From the NCBI GenBank assembly GCA_002900995.3, contig CM035314.1:1535372-1599371 (forward strand): 64,000 nucleotides of DNA, given 5' to 3'. Each line of letters opens with the position of its first letter. Positions within the stretch are counted from its first letter, which is position 1. This document shows, one piece after another, positions 12,213 to 22,343 of this stretch. Made by a program: the position numbers and the translations under genes. This stretch comes from Ganoderma boninense (Eukaryota > Basidiomycota > Agaricomycetes > Polyporales > Polyporaceae). Below the pieces are notes generated by a model. The model worked only from the letters and a program-made list of their open reading frames with translations. It was not told the origin of the DNA and did not search any database.

Positions 12213-14120
12213 GTGAGCCCGTGGTACGCTGTTGTGGACAAGATGCAAGACAACCTTCACGAGGTGCCCGACGAGATGTTCAAGACCTATCTGAACTGCG
12301 GTGGTGAGCCAACCGCGGAAGACCTGGCAGCCTTCACGTACTATGACCAGACCGAGCTTGAAAAGGTAGCCAGAGAAGCGGACCTGGGGCCGATGATTGT
12401 GAGTGGTTCACATTAAATATCCCGTATTCACCATCTGACTCAGTATGAGGCAGTGCATAATGGGCAAGTCGGTGGCTGATCATACAAGCGAGACCATCCT
12501 GTTCCGCGACACCTCCGCAAATGGAAGCTCAAAGCCGGCGAGGACGATTCGAAGGTATGCAAAGAGCCGGAACATAATCACAGCTCCCCTAGCCACGGTA
12601 CTACCCCGGATGTCGCTATCTGCCTCAACAATGAGCGTACGAGGACACTCCTCGTGATCACTCCCGAACAGTACCAAAAACGGGCGGGGAAGAAGGAGAA
12701 GGAGAACAACAAAACTCGTCAGGACTGGCTTGGCCACCGATCGTGGAGCGATATCGTCGCATTCTTCGAGGAGAAGATCGACCGCACCATCTCTGCGCTT
12801 GAGTTTGATCATCATGATACCTGCGTCGCGCGCGCGCGCGACGACACTGACGGCGAGGAGAAATCCCTCGGCCAGTTCCCGAGTACCTTGCCCAGATCCT
12901 TGCTCACCAACATCGAACCCATCTCTTCGCCGTCAACCTGTACAAGCACTAGTCTCGCCTCGTGTACGCCGACCGGTCGGGCGCAGTCGTCTCCGAACTC
13001 TTCCTTTACGACTATCGCGACCACCTGAAGCTTCACGTCTTCTTCTGGAAGCTTGCCTGCATGTCGAACAAGGAACGCGGATTCGACGAGAGCGCGACGC
13101 TCGCCGCGGATGACGACGTCCGCGTCGTGCGGGAGTACGCAGACGCAGTGCAGAGCGACTATCTCAAGGCACAGGCCTAAGTTCGTTCGAGTCGCCCATG
13201 CATCAGCTCTCTGTCGGGAACAGGATGGTCTCCGTCGACAGCTCTCCCTTCGCGACCCACTCGCTCTTCCGACGTTGCACGCGGAACTACGTGGCCTTCG
13301 AGAAGGTCCAAGAACATGGCGAGACGTCGTGGCACCTCCGTTACTTGAAGGATTCCTGGAGGGTGAAGGACGCCAACGGTCGCATCCGTCCGGAGCACGA
13401 GGTGTAGGAAGGCTGGCTGATGAATGCGTCCCGACCTGTCTTGCAGCCGGAGACGTGGTTGGGGCAAATGGCGCTGCTCAGTTGGCGAGACTGCACGACA
13501 TCGAGAAGCGTCGACATCACCACCGCAGCCACCACCGCATGCTTATCGCCGAGGTGTACCGGCCGTTCTCCGACTTCAGCGACTTCCGCGAGCTCGCGAC
13601 CCTCTTCCGGGATGCCTTCCAGGGTGAGTCCATCTCCATGAGTCATTCCATAGGTCCACTTGTATTGATGCTCTCCATTCAGCTCACAAGGATGCATGGG
13701 AGAAGGCTGAAATCCTCCACCGAGACGTTAGCTTCAACTTGAACATCCTGATTCACGAGTGCCCAGAGGACAGCAAGACTATTCGCAAAGGCATCCTGAG
13801 TAATCAGGATCTCTTGAAGTACGAGGATATGTCTGATACAGGACCGAGGCAGCCTGACCGCACGGTACGTCGCCCGTCCCAGTTCGCCGACTCTCCCGTA
13901 AGCCGCTGCGTATTCCTAATTCATCAAGGAACCTGGTACTTCCACTCGGCAGTGCGCAAGCCGTACGAAGTCTCGAACGGCATCTAGTCATTCATCCACG
14001 TCTACCACTACGTACCGCACCAAGAGGTCGACCGGTCCTTCTCCACCATTACCTGCGCGCAAAATCCGTCCCTGTCTCTGATGATTCACGAGGAACCTTG
14101 CATCATTTGCGACGAGGCAA
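12213..14120 (+). pseudogene. FunK1-type fungal protein kinase, broken
   Basis: FunK1 kinases are an expanded family in mushroom-forming fungi. The N-terminal helical part (EKVAREADLGPMI) is followed by YADRSGAVVSELFLYDYRDH, which is the conserved strand preceding the kinase lobe in this family. Further on are YLKDSWRVKDANG, then LIAEVYRPFSDFSDFRELATLF and the catalytic loop ILHRDVSFN. The metal-binding motif expected as DWD reads SNQDLLKY. GPRQPDRT and KPYEVSNG are also family-specific. In-frame stops occur after HNGQVGG (about 12476), after YLKAQA (about 13180), after RPEHEV (about 13407) and after VSNGI (about 13987), and the frame changes at least twice. The kinase is therefore almost certainly inactive. 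Confidence 0.8.
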
Positions 14121-14268
14121 TGACCCAGAGTTAGGCCGGTTCATTTCAGGAAGCTGGTGGTCGACCGGTCCTTGGTTCCACCATACCTGCGCGCAGCGCA
14201 AATCCGTCACCTGTCTCTGATGATTCACGACTGCAAAAACAAGCCGTTGCATCATGGTTGCGACGTGG
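14022..14268 (+). repeat. Imperfect direct repeat of about 100 bases
   Basis: Two copies, about 14022-14115 and 14156-14265, share GTCGACCGGTCCTT, ACCTGCGCGCA, CTGTCTCTGATGATTCACGA and TTGCATCAT. They lie at the 3' end of the FunK1 relic and look like a local tandem duplication of kinase 3' sequence, with small indels between the copies. Confidence 0.75.
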
Positions 14269-14736
14269 GTCTCGTCAATGACCTCGCCCTGGGCGAGTTG
14301 CCAGCATGCGCAGCTATCATTGGTGCGAAAGCTGGGTGCGTTTGATCATTCCTTCCGTCCACCTGGTCCATGATGAGGGACAGATTTTGTAGACGTCTTG
14401 AGGATACATGTCAAACAGCATACTGAGAAATTATTGTCGCCTCCGCATTGGCTGAGGCAATATGTGCATGATGTTTGCGCGCCTACCCCTACTATTTCGG
14501 GTAGGTGGCCAAACATGCCACGCCCACTCGCGCGGCCGGAACGCGCTATGTTTTTGCAGTTAGCTGTAAATAAGCGAGACGAGAGCAAAACGACAACTCG
14601 GTCGAGGGCCGCGACTGGCGACACGCTCGGAAGCAGCCGACATGAGCGTCTACTGTGAACGATGCATTTAAGAACGCCTGTCGCTGCTCCGAGGAGCCCC
14701 AATAACTTCACCCAGGACTCTCCCATATTCCATACA

Positions 14737-16374
14737 ATGGCGTCTTCTACACACAATCTTCCCACTACTAGGTATGTGGACAGTGTTCGTGGCGACTTAG
14801 ACACCAGATCGCGTGCTGAATATACATTCAAAAGCAGATCCGGTGGCCTCATTTGGATGAACACACACGCACAGAGCGAGACTATCGGCACTCGAACGCA
14901 TTTGTGAGAGCGGATCATGTTCTCTCTACTCCGCACATTGATTTCAGAATAGCTTGTTTCGTCGTGGTGGAGAGACTGACAAATGCCTCAGTTTGGAGGA
15001 CGACCAACCGGGTATCATTGCGTGGTCACTGGACCACGATGTCCTCGGTCTTCCGGTGTATCGGGGCCCACACGATGACAGTTCAACTTATACATGGCAC
15101 AAGGTCATGCTTGACAAGTATCGAGAATTTAGCATGCTACAACACCAAGCTACTTTGGTGAGACTGCCATGCCAGAAAACGTGGTAGATAACTTAACTTC
15201 CTGAACTCATGTTTGCTGATTATAGGGCACAGTCTCACATACTGAAGGTGAATACATCCTTCCCGGGTCGAAGGATGGAACCAATCAATACTCGACCACC
15301 AAACAATGGTCGTTGGTCCACGAAGATCTCTATGGATCCCCAGTGAAGCTGAATCACGGCTGGATGAATTACAAGTGAGTTCCATCCACGCTCTCGACCT
15401 CTCCTCACTCAAGAGTGCATGGTAGGAAAAATCTGACTGGGAATATCATCCGGGCCATCGAGGCGGATCGCCAACTCAATGAAACTCTTGTTCAACACAG
15501 CCTTTCCTTGACGATTGCCCAAAACTACGACAGCATTAGGGCTGATTACAACAAAGTCGTAAAGCATACTCCCCGGTACGCCATGCCCCCTGAAATGACA
15601 GAAGTATTCGGCGCTTGGGACGAAGTGGTCAAGGCTCATGGACCAACGGAGCCCAATACCGGAGGCTGGCTGTTCGAATACCTTCTGGGACGTCTGCCCC
15701 ACTATCCAGTCCAATTCTCTGTCGAAGGGGCAATCATGGTGACCGTTCCGATCTCCGTTGTTGATCTTCCCAGCGAAGCCTCCTATGTTCTGCGCAATTT
15801 GGCCTTCTTCGAGCTGCCAGATCCTGAGCCTTCCGATGACGGTACTATCCACCTGCAGCTCCCTCTATTGTTGGTCAAGGAACATCTCGAGTGTATTTAT
15901 GATGACGAGACTGAACCTCCCCCACAATACTCTACGAGAAACGAGCAGCGGATTGCCACGGCTAGCGCTGCGTGGTATTTGGATCGCCTCGAAATCAACG
16001 ACTTCCCTGTCTTCGGCCTAACTTTGACAAGGATGGGAAGGGTTATTTGTCCCAAGCTTGGGTCTCTAGCACGGAAAAAGTACGTTCCTCCATGAATCAC
16101 TCGCACATCCACCCACCGAAATAGTATGTTGCTTTTACAGTGCTGCTACGTCGCGGACTGGAACATCCAGGACGATCCGTTCGACATAGGTTCTAAGAGC
16201 GGTGTGGACCGCTACAAGGCTTTTCTATCAAAACTGAGGGACCACGCGCAGGAGTTGGAGGACCGCTTCGAAGGTATCAGAGATGGACTGCTGGCTGGTG
16301 CGAGGCGTGACAAAGCGGACCTTCGTTGGTCTACGCGGGCACAGCTGGGGGAGTTTTGGCATGGATATACATAG
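14737..16374 (+). CDS. Expanded-family protein, member B; one-base frame break
   Basis: The start MASSTHNLPTTR is followed by a short intron. Exons with GIIAWSLDHDVLGLPVYRG, then NLTGNIIRAIEADRQL, FSVEGAIMVTVPISVVD, LPLLLVKEHLE and SAAWYLDRLEINDFPVFGL follow the family order. Just after VFGL (about 16018-16035) the expected KGYLSQAWVSS sits in another frame: 17 bases lie where members A and C have 15. The last exon reads CCYVADWNIQDDPFDIG and ends near FWHGYT. B is on the plus strand and is the only copy not beside the BAR 3' flank; it faces the ASXH gene tail-to-tail. Function is unknown. If the frame break is real, the C-terminal third is lost. Confidence 0.7.
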
Positions 16375-16693
16375 CGAGCGTGTAGGAACTGTTTCTGGCT
16401 TGTCTATGCCTCGCCCAGACTGCCAAAACCTGACAGAAATTACTCATTCACCATTTCCAAGGAGTGACATCTGCATAGCGTAGAGTCGTCTTCCAGTAGC
16501 AAGTCCTCAGTTGAATCTTGGTAATCGCAATTCCTTGGGGAGCGACATTACTGCATGCGAATCGAGCCCGCCCTTGACAGCCGGAACTCCGAGCTCCATA
16601 CACTAGAAATCCTACAACACGGGAGCGTCGATACGCCATCAGTATGGAGGTGCAAATAGCTACACTGCAAAGTAACCTGATCGCGCCCAAGAT

Positions 16694-18111
16694 TTAACCA
16701 CCATTCGTGCAGCACCCCCTGAGATAGAACAACGTCGCAACCCTCTCTCTTCCCCCCCGCTCCTGCACTATCTGCATCTCCATCTGACTCAGCATCTCCT
16801 CGCGCCACCGCCACACAGTAAATGACTTCCAGGCACGCACGGCGACCGCGTTCCTCAGCTCGTCCGGCACTCCCCCGGACTGCGTGTGCGTTGCCGGGCA
16901 GGAAGCGGCGTCGTCCTCGTACTTGTCCGAGTAGCTAACACGCCCGTCGACGTCGAGGACGCCCCGCTCGAGCGCGACGGGGTCCACCATGTGTTCGATA
17001 GAGAGCAGCTTCCCGTCGTACTCCCGCGATCCCACGACGAGAAGCGAGGGGTGCAGCGACGGCTGGACCCCGGGAAGGAGGAGGAAGTTGACGGACTGGG
17101 TGTTCGCGTTGATCGTATCGACCTGACAGGGACGGCTAAGTAAGCCAGACGCCGAAGAGAAAGCTGGCAAAGATGCCGCACCAAGAGGTCTTTCTCTACC
17201 GTTACCTTCAAGTGTGGGAACGTCCGCTTGTAGGCGAGGACATCCCCGACCTGCAGCAAGTCGCGTTTCACAAGTGCAGTCAAGTCCAGATCTGCTTTTG
17301 TTTGCTTCCTACATGCGTCCCGGCTCCGAGTCAGAGCTAGAACGAACATGTATCCATCAAAAGGCACCCACTTCTTGGACCGCGACGCCGACATGGCCTC
17401 TGGGGAGTGGTCGAGCTCCCACAGCTCGTCCTTCCAGTCCGCATGCAGCGTCCCGTCCCTCGCGCCCTGCCTGAACTTCTCGAGGTCGTCGGACGCCTTC
17501 TTTCCCAGCCAGTTCGAGACGAGGTGGTCCTGCCATGTATGCGCGGCAGACAGGAAGAAGGGAGAGGTGAGCACTGCTGGGTCAAGAGTGGCCGGGCTAC
17601 GCAGGACCGGGGCTGCGTCCACGTCCATCGCGTCTCCAGAACCAGGCTCTTGGCTAGGTGGACCGTCCGGATGCGAGGGCGACACGACGGCACGTATGTC
17701 GTGAACGCGGTCGGCGGTAGCAGCGCGCATAGTCGCTGTTGAGCCTCCTCAGATAGTTCCAAGAAGTTGTTGTAATTTATCGAATCCTGCATAGGACCGG
17801 TCGGCTGGATTAGCTCCTCGAGCTCGCATGTACAGCGTGCGCGTCCCAACGACGGGGAGCCACCGACGTCGCTCGTGGAGTTGACTCACGGAGATATCAA
17901 TCTTGGTGAGCTTGCTCTTCGAGTTCGTCAGCAGGAACTCTAGCTTCTCGGCAGGGCTTTTCTCTGTGCCTCTTGCTTTCCGCTTCGGCTGCACTGGAGA
18001 GTCTGGCGGCACTGGTGCGACCGCAGTCCCTGCTGTCTTGGCGGGGGTCTTTGCGGGGGTACGGGTACTGCGACGAGGGCGGGTGGAGGTTCCATCGCTG
18101 TGGTCAGTCAT
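16694..18111 (-). CDS. ASXH (DEUBAD-like) domain protein; frame break in exon 2
   Basis: The start ATG at 18111 opens MTDHSDGTSTRPRRSTRTP, followed by Pro/Lys-rich sequence. The ASXH core is FLLTNSKSKLTKIDIS spliced to DSINYNNFLELSEEAQQRL and ALLPPTAF, matching the Asx homology domain known from animal ASXL proteins (BAP1/deubiquitinase partners) and found in fungal nuclear proteins. Downstream are LSAAHTWQDHLVSNWLGKKASDDLEKF, VLAYKRTFPHLK and a C-terminal half with SREYDGKLLSIEHMVDP. Between ALLPPTAFTTY and VVSPSHPDG (about 17690-17700) the frame shifts without an obvious intron. A chromatin role is inferred from the family only. Confidence 0.75.
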
Positions 18112-18322
18112 GACGGGGTATCTCGAAGGAGGGCTGAAGGCGACATACACGATTGACGAGAGTTGAAAGCGTGCGCAGTTGGGCGTCCTCCAGCCAGGAG
18201 TCCGTGCGTCGGGAAATGCCGCAAACCTCCCTCGTGGGAACAAATGCGGGAACGCGCAGACGAGACGCGTGCTCAGAGCCCTGCTCCTGCCGTTCCTCTT
18301 CGAGTTGCGTGCCTCTACCTTC

Positions 18323-18327
<5 letters not shown>

Positions 18328-18360
<33 letters not shown>
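18328..18360. repeat. CTG/CAG trinucleotide repeat (about ten units) in a divergent promoter
   Basis: The run of CTG units lies between the ASXH gene (minus) and the BTB gene (plus). Read on the minus strand it would encode poly-Gln or poly-Ala in upstream open frames, but neither frame is clearly part of a gene. The copied promoter at 24750-25010 has a shorter, interrupted version near 24889-24920. Confidence 0.8.
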
Positions 18361-18525
18361 CTTCTGCCTCCTTCTGTGTGCTGCAGCCTGCGCCGCTTGC
18401 GTGTACACCTCCAAGTTTCCTGAAGACGTCCACTTATCAGGAACTCCGAGCCTTCCAAACCACGCCATAGACAGTACTAGCATATATACCGCTCAGGACT
18501 CCCCTCATCGACCGTGCTCTCCACC

Positions 18526-19018
18526 ATGTCAGATATCCCTCTCAACAGCCTCAAGCGTCATCCCGAGTTCTACTTTGACGACGGGAGCGTCGTCCTCGTC
18601 GCTCAAGACACGAGCTTCCGCGTCTATCGCGCCCTCCTGGCAGCCCACTCCACGGTCGACGTCCTTGCAGACATGTTCTCTTCCTTGAACAACGAGGCGA
18701 ACTCGAAGCTGGAAGGATGTCCTGTGGCCTACCTCTCCGACTCTCCTCAGGATGTAGGGCATTTCTTACGGGTCCTTCTGCCAAACGCTCAACCGAGGTA
18801 TGGAAGTTGCCCGGATCGGTCAGGCTGGTTGTTGCATTCACACCGCATTCGCATTGCAGTCTATCTAGAGCAAGCACTATCTGTCCTGAAAGACTTGTTC
18901 CCCACGACTTCGATACCTGGGAGCGCGGCGGGTTCAGAAAGGTCGAGTTGAAGAATGTACACTCTGTCGGCGTTATTGGCCTCACAATTCTGGTGGACAA
19001 GCCTTCATTGCTCCCCTG
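18526..19018 (+). pseudogene. BTB/POZ-domain gene, truncated by fusion to BAR sequence
   Basis: The start MSDIPLNSLKRHPEFYFDDG leads into a typical mushroom BTB domain (VVLVAQDTSFRVYRALLAAHS). A probable donor lies at 18798. The next segment reads PHDFDTWERGGF and VELKNVHSVGVIGL, the usual continuation of this family, with a frame change near 18900. At about 19015 the text switches from DKPSLLP into BAR exon 3 sequence (GKITDARVE). The rest of the BTB gene is missing. It shares a divergent promoter region with the ASXH gene. Confidence 0.75.
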
Positions 19019-19700
19019 GGGGAAGATCACTGATGCGCGGGTGGAGCATGACAAGGCTATTAGTATCAGGGACAGGTTCCTCCAGTCATGGAAGACTACG
19101 CTGTAGACGAACGTCGCCGTCGCGATGAAGACCCGCCAGGTGGTCAGGGTCGGCCGGCTTGAGCTCGACGCCACAAAGCATACGTCAGTACCCATGTCAA
19201 GCGTAATGGAGCGGCGACTCACGCTCAATGCGCATTTGATTCCGTCGCGTCAGCTTGAAGAACTCCAGCCAAGCGAAGCGGGAGGCTGCCCGGTTGGAGG
19301 TTGAGGCCTTGAGGACGCGGAGGACGATCTCGTCCAGAAGACAGAGGTCGCGATCATCCTCGTGAAGATCGTGCTCTAGAACGTGCGTGTTGGAATGTTC
19401 GCCCCCTCGTTCTCCGCTTACTGGATCGTCATCTAGCCGGAACCATCGAAGAACTTGAATGAGCTTGCGAAGGCTCGGGTTGGTGTCAAGGTCAGTTAAT
19501 TCCTTGCCTTCGCTGCCCTGCCCAAATTTGACTGGCGTGCCCTGTCTCCACAGCTCTTTTTCTTTGCCACTGCTGTGGAGTCTCTTTCTATGAGGAGCTC
19601 AGTGTTGCCGCCGAGGGCGAATACCGGTACGCTGTTCATTTGACTTGTCCGAATTGTACTTACGCCGCCTTGAAACCTTGAAGGAAGTAGTCCCACGATC
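19016..19700 (+). pseudogene. BAR gene fragment (exons 3-7), decayed
   Basis: The sequence begins inside BAR exon 3 (GKITDARVEHDKAIS) at the BTB junction and continues through remnants of exons 4 to 7, with stops (for example after SWKTTL at about 19103) and several indels. It is aligned by eye with 1230-1922. It is more diverged from the intact gene than the 25.2 kb copy is, so it appears to be an older duplicate. Confidence 0.75.
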
Positions 19701-19807
19701 ACTGAGTCAGCGGCCTTACATTCGAAGATAAATCATCTGCTGCCCGATTGTCTGAATGCTCACCGCCGCCCATTGGTCTGTTTGTGCGGGCTTATGGTGA
19801 TAACCTG

Positions 19808-19840
19808 TGATCTGTATTGTAGTACCTGTTTATGACATAC
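19808..19840. repeat. BAR 3' flank core, copy 2 of 5
   Basis: The core begins ATCTGTATTGTAGTAC and continues CTGTTTATGAC, as at 2067. It lies between the decayed BAR fragment and the 3' end of family member C. Confidence 0.65.
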
Positions 19841-20024
19841 CATGCGTTTACCACTAACTAGGGCAGGCTTAAGAATATCCCGCATATACGTTGCCGGACG
19901 GTTCGAAGCTATGCGAGCTGTGTTCTCAAGCATGCGTATCCACCGCACTGAATAAGAGCTCTCACGTTCCGTGATTGTAATAGACAGGTAGGGAACCATC
20001 TCTATTATGTGACTGCTGTAAATC

Positions 20025-21774
20025 CTAAAAGTCCTCGACTTCTTCACATGCCTCCTCATACTCCTTCAGCTGCGCACGCGTGGACCAATGAAGGATTGAC
20101 GCATCGTCGCTCATCGCTAAGGCCAGCAATTGATCTCTTGACCCCTTCGAAGCGGCTCTCCAATTCCTGCCCGTGGTTTGCCAGCTTCGATAAAAAAACG
20201 CTGTAGCGGTCATATCCAGATCCTAGGTCAAATGGATCGTTCTGGATATTCCAGTCCACGACGTAACAACACTGTAAAGCGTAATATTGGTATTCCATGT
20301 GACGCGGCATAAGAGTGACTGATGGAGGGACGTACGTTGTCTCTGCTAGAGACCCAAGCTTGGGACAGATAGCCCTTCTCACCACACGTGACAAGCCCGA
20401 AGACGGGGAAGTCCTCGATCTGGAGGCGAGACAAGTACCATGCGGCACTCGCGATGACAATCCGCTGTGCATTTCTGGTCGAGTGTCGGGGAACACCCTC
20501 CTCCTCTTCTTCTTCGTCCGAGTCCCCCTCTATGTCAAGCTCCTCCTCCGAGTCCTCCTCTTCCTCAGGCTCCTCCGAGTCCTCCTCACCGCTATCGTTG
20601 TCATCGATACTCTGAGCTTGTTCCTTGATCAGCAACAGAGGGAGCTGTATTTCGATGTTGCCATCGGATGTCTCTGAGATTGAGCCTGGGGCCCGAGTCT
20701 CAAAGAATTCCAGACCACGCAGAATGTCGGAAGCCTTCTTGGGATAATCGACGACAGCGACCGGAACGGTCACCATAATTGCGCCGTCAACAGAAAATTG
20801 AGCGGGATAGTGCCGCAGACGAGCCATTGCGCCCTGAGGGTTCCAGGCCCGAGGGTGAGTGGCTTTGTACTCTCTGGATGCTTCTTCCCAGGCCGCAAAC
20901 CCTTCTGTCCTTTCACTGCTCGTCATATCTGGGTGATTGATCCTGATTCGCTGGCAGAAATCGGCGTTCAGGCATTTGTAATGCTCTGCGATGACTTGAT
21001 AAAGGGCATGTGGCTGGACATTCCCACTGATTCCTTTTCCCCTGTCGCGGTATTTATCCGCCTGGATGGCGCGCACAACATTTCCTGTCAAAGATGCTCT
21101 GTAGTGCATTGGTGATTAGAACGAACAAGGACATGATGGAACTCACTTGTAAACGTAATTCGAGCCCAATGATCTGCAGTGCTGCTCATGCGAAGACTGC
21201 CAATGCTTCATGAATGGAGGTGTCGAGAGGACGTCCGAGTCGGTATCTATGGCCTATCAGACGGTGATTGTGAGTGAGCCATCATCTCCGACGTCCACCT
21301 GCGGCCTGCACTTCGAGCCGGAGTGACTCACTGAAGTGGGTTGATAGTACGGCATGACAAATTCCTGATACCTGTCGAGCATCGCTCGATGTGATTGATA
21401 AATGTCTGGAATATCATGTTCTGGGTTCCGATACAGCGGCATGCTGAGGACATGGTGATCTAGAGACCATGCAATGATCCCAGGGTTGTGTTCGCCTTTA
21501 AGGATCAAAGCCCTAGGGCCACGACTGAAGAGACTGGAAAAGGGTCAGTGTAAGTGAATGAAAGAGACACGCTCCTACTCCAAGTTCCTCACTTGGCCGG
21601 AATCTCCTGACTTGTTGACATGTTCGGAGTCAGCCAGATGAGGCCGTCCCGAGACTGTCTGCCAGTGCTTTGCGTCCATTCACTGACATGAGCTGATAAG
21701 CTCGCAGTGTCAAAGTAGATGTCGGCGAAACGTACGCACCTACTAATGGTGAGCAGTTCGGAAGCAGAAGGCAT
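20025..21774 (-). CDS. Expanded-family protein, member C, with acidic insert; one-base frame break near the end
   Basis: The start MPSASELLTISR at 21774 is followed by exons with LIWLTPNMS, GIIAWSLDHHVLSMPLYRN and a long exon containing LTGNVVRAIQADK, FSVDGAIMVTVPVAVVD (the putative acidic residue is retained), IQLPLLLIKEQ, SAAWYLSRLQIEDFPVFGL and KGYLSQAWVSS. A Glu/Asp/Ser-rich insert of about 35 residues (about 20480-20600) separates the second core strand from the following helix and is not present in A or B. The last exon reads CCYVVDWNIQNDPFDLG. After RFEGV (about 20140) one extra A shifts the frame; the expected ending EEVEDF is present in the other frame, stop near 20025. No function is known. 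Confidence 0.7.
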
Positions 21775-21805
21775 CACCGTGACGTTGGTCGAGTTGAAGT
21801 CCGAG

Positions 21806-21960
21806 GCTCTTTGCCACTGCTACTGAGTGTCTTTCCACCGCGGAAGGTGAGATCGAGGAGCTCAGTGTTGCTGCCGAGCGCGAATATTGAATACCGGTAT
21901 GTAGTTCCTGTACATGAGGTGGCCTACAGGAAATCGCGCGATCGCCAGTTCAACTGCCGA
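21806..21960 (+). pseudogene. BAR gene 3'-exon fragment
   Basis: Sequence equivalent to the last two BAR exons can be read: CTCTTTGCCACTGCTACTGA, then GCGAGATCGAGGAGCTCAG-like text, a GTATG donor and AAATCGCGCGATCGCC. It is a small remnant of a third BAR copy, upstream of the flank core at 22067 and member D. Confidence 0.7.
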
Positions 21961-22066
21961 TCCCGGCCCGCACATTCCCCGCTTTGTGCCGTTCGTCGAT
22001 ACACCACCCGCTATGAACGTTCACCGCAGCAGTCTGGACTCCTCTCCGGTGTGATGGCAGCGGCTC

Positions 22067-22105
22067 ATGATCTGTATTTTAGTGCAGTCTCTGTTTATCC
22101 CTTGC
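22067..22105. repeat. BAR 3' flank core, copy 3 of 5
   Basis: The core reads GATCTGTATTTTAGTGCAGT followed by CTCTGTTTATCC, a diverged version of the motif at 2067. It precedes the 3' end of member D at 22344. Confidence 0.6.
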
Positions 22106-22343
22106 GTCTGGCACTACGATGGATTTCGTACCTGAGCTATGGCAGACGAAGCGGTGGACGGACTCCACCAAGGAGCCGAGGTTGTCTAACATAGCTTGAG
22201 GTCGACAGGCCAAGGCAGTCTATCTAAACTATAATCATGTCTTTGACACTCACATGCAGTGCACAAAAGTGTATAACCCCTTCTCGCTTCACCCCATGGC
22301 CACATCACGTCTCAGAACTCATATCCGTAAGTATGACCATCCC

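Noticed and set aside
13053..13742. Plus-strand frame of about 230 residues within the FunK1 relic
   Set aside because: It runs across kinase sequence in the wrong frame; the kinase motifs are read in the other frames.
18104..18483. Poly-Gln or poly-Ala protein from the CTG repeat region
   Set aside because: Two frames are equally open through the repeat and neither is conserved in the duplicated promoter at 24.7-25.0 kb, so the repeat is more likely non-coding.
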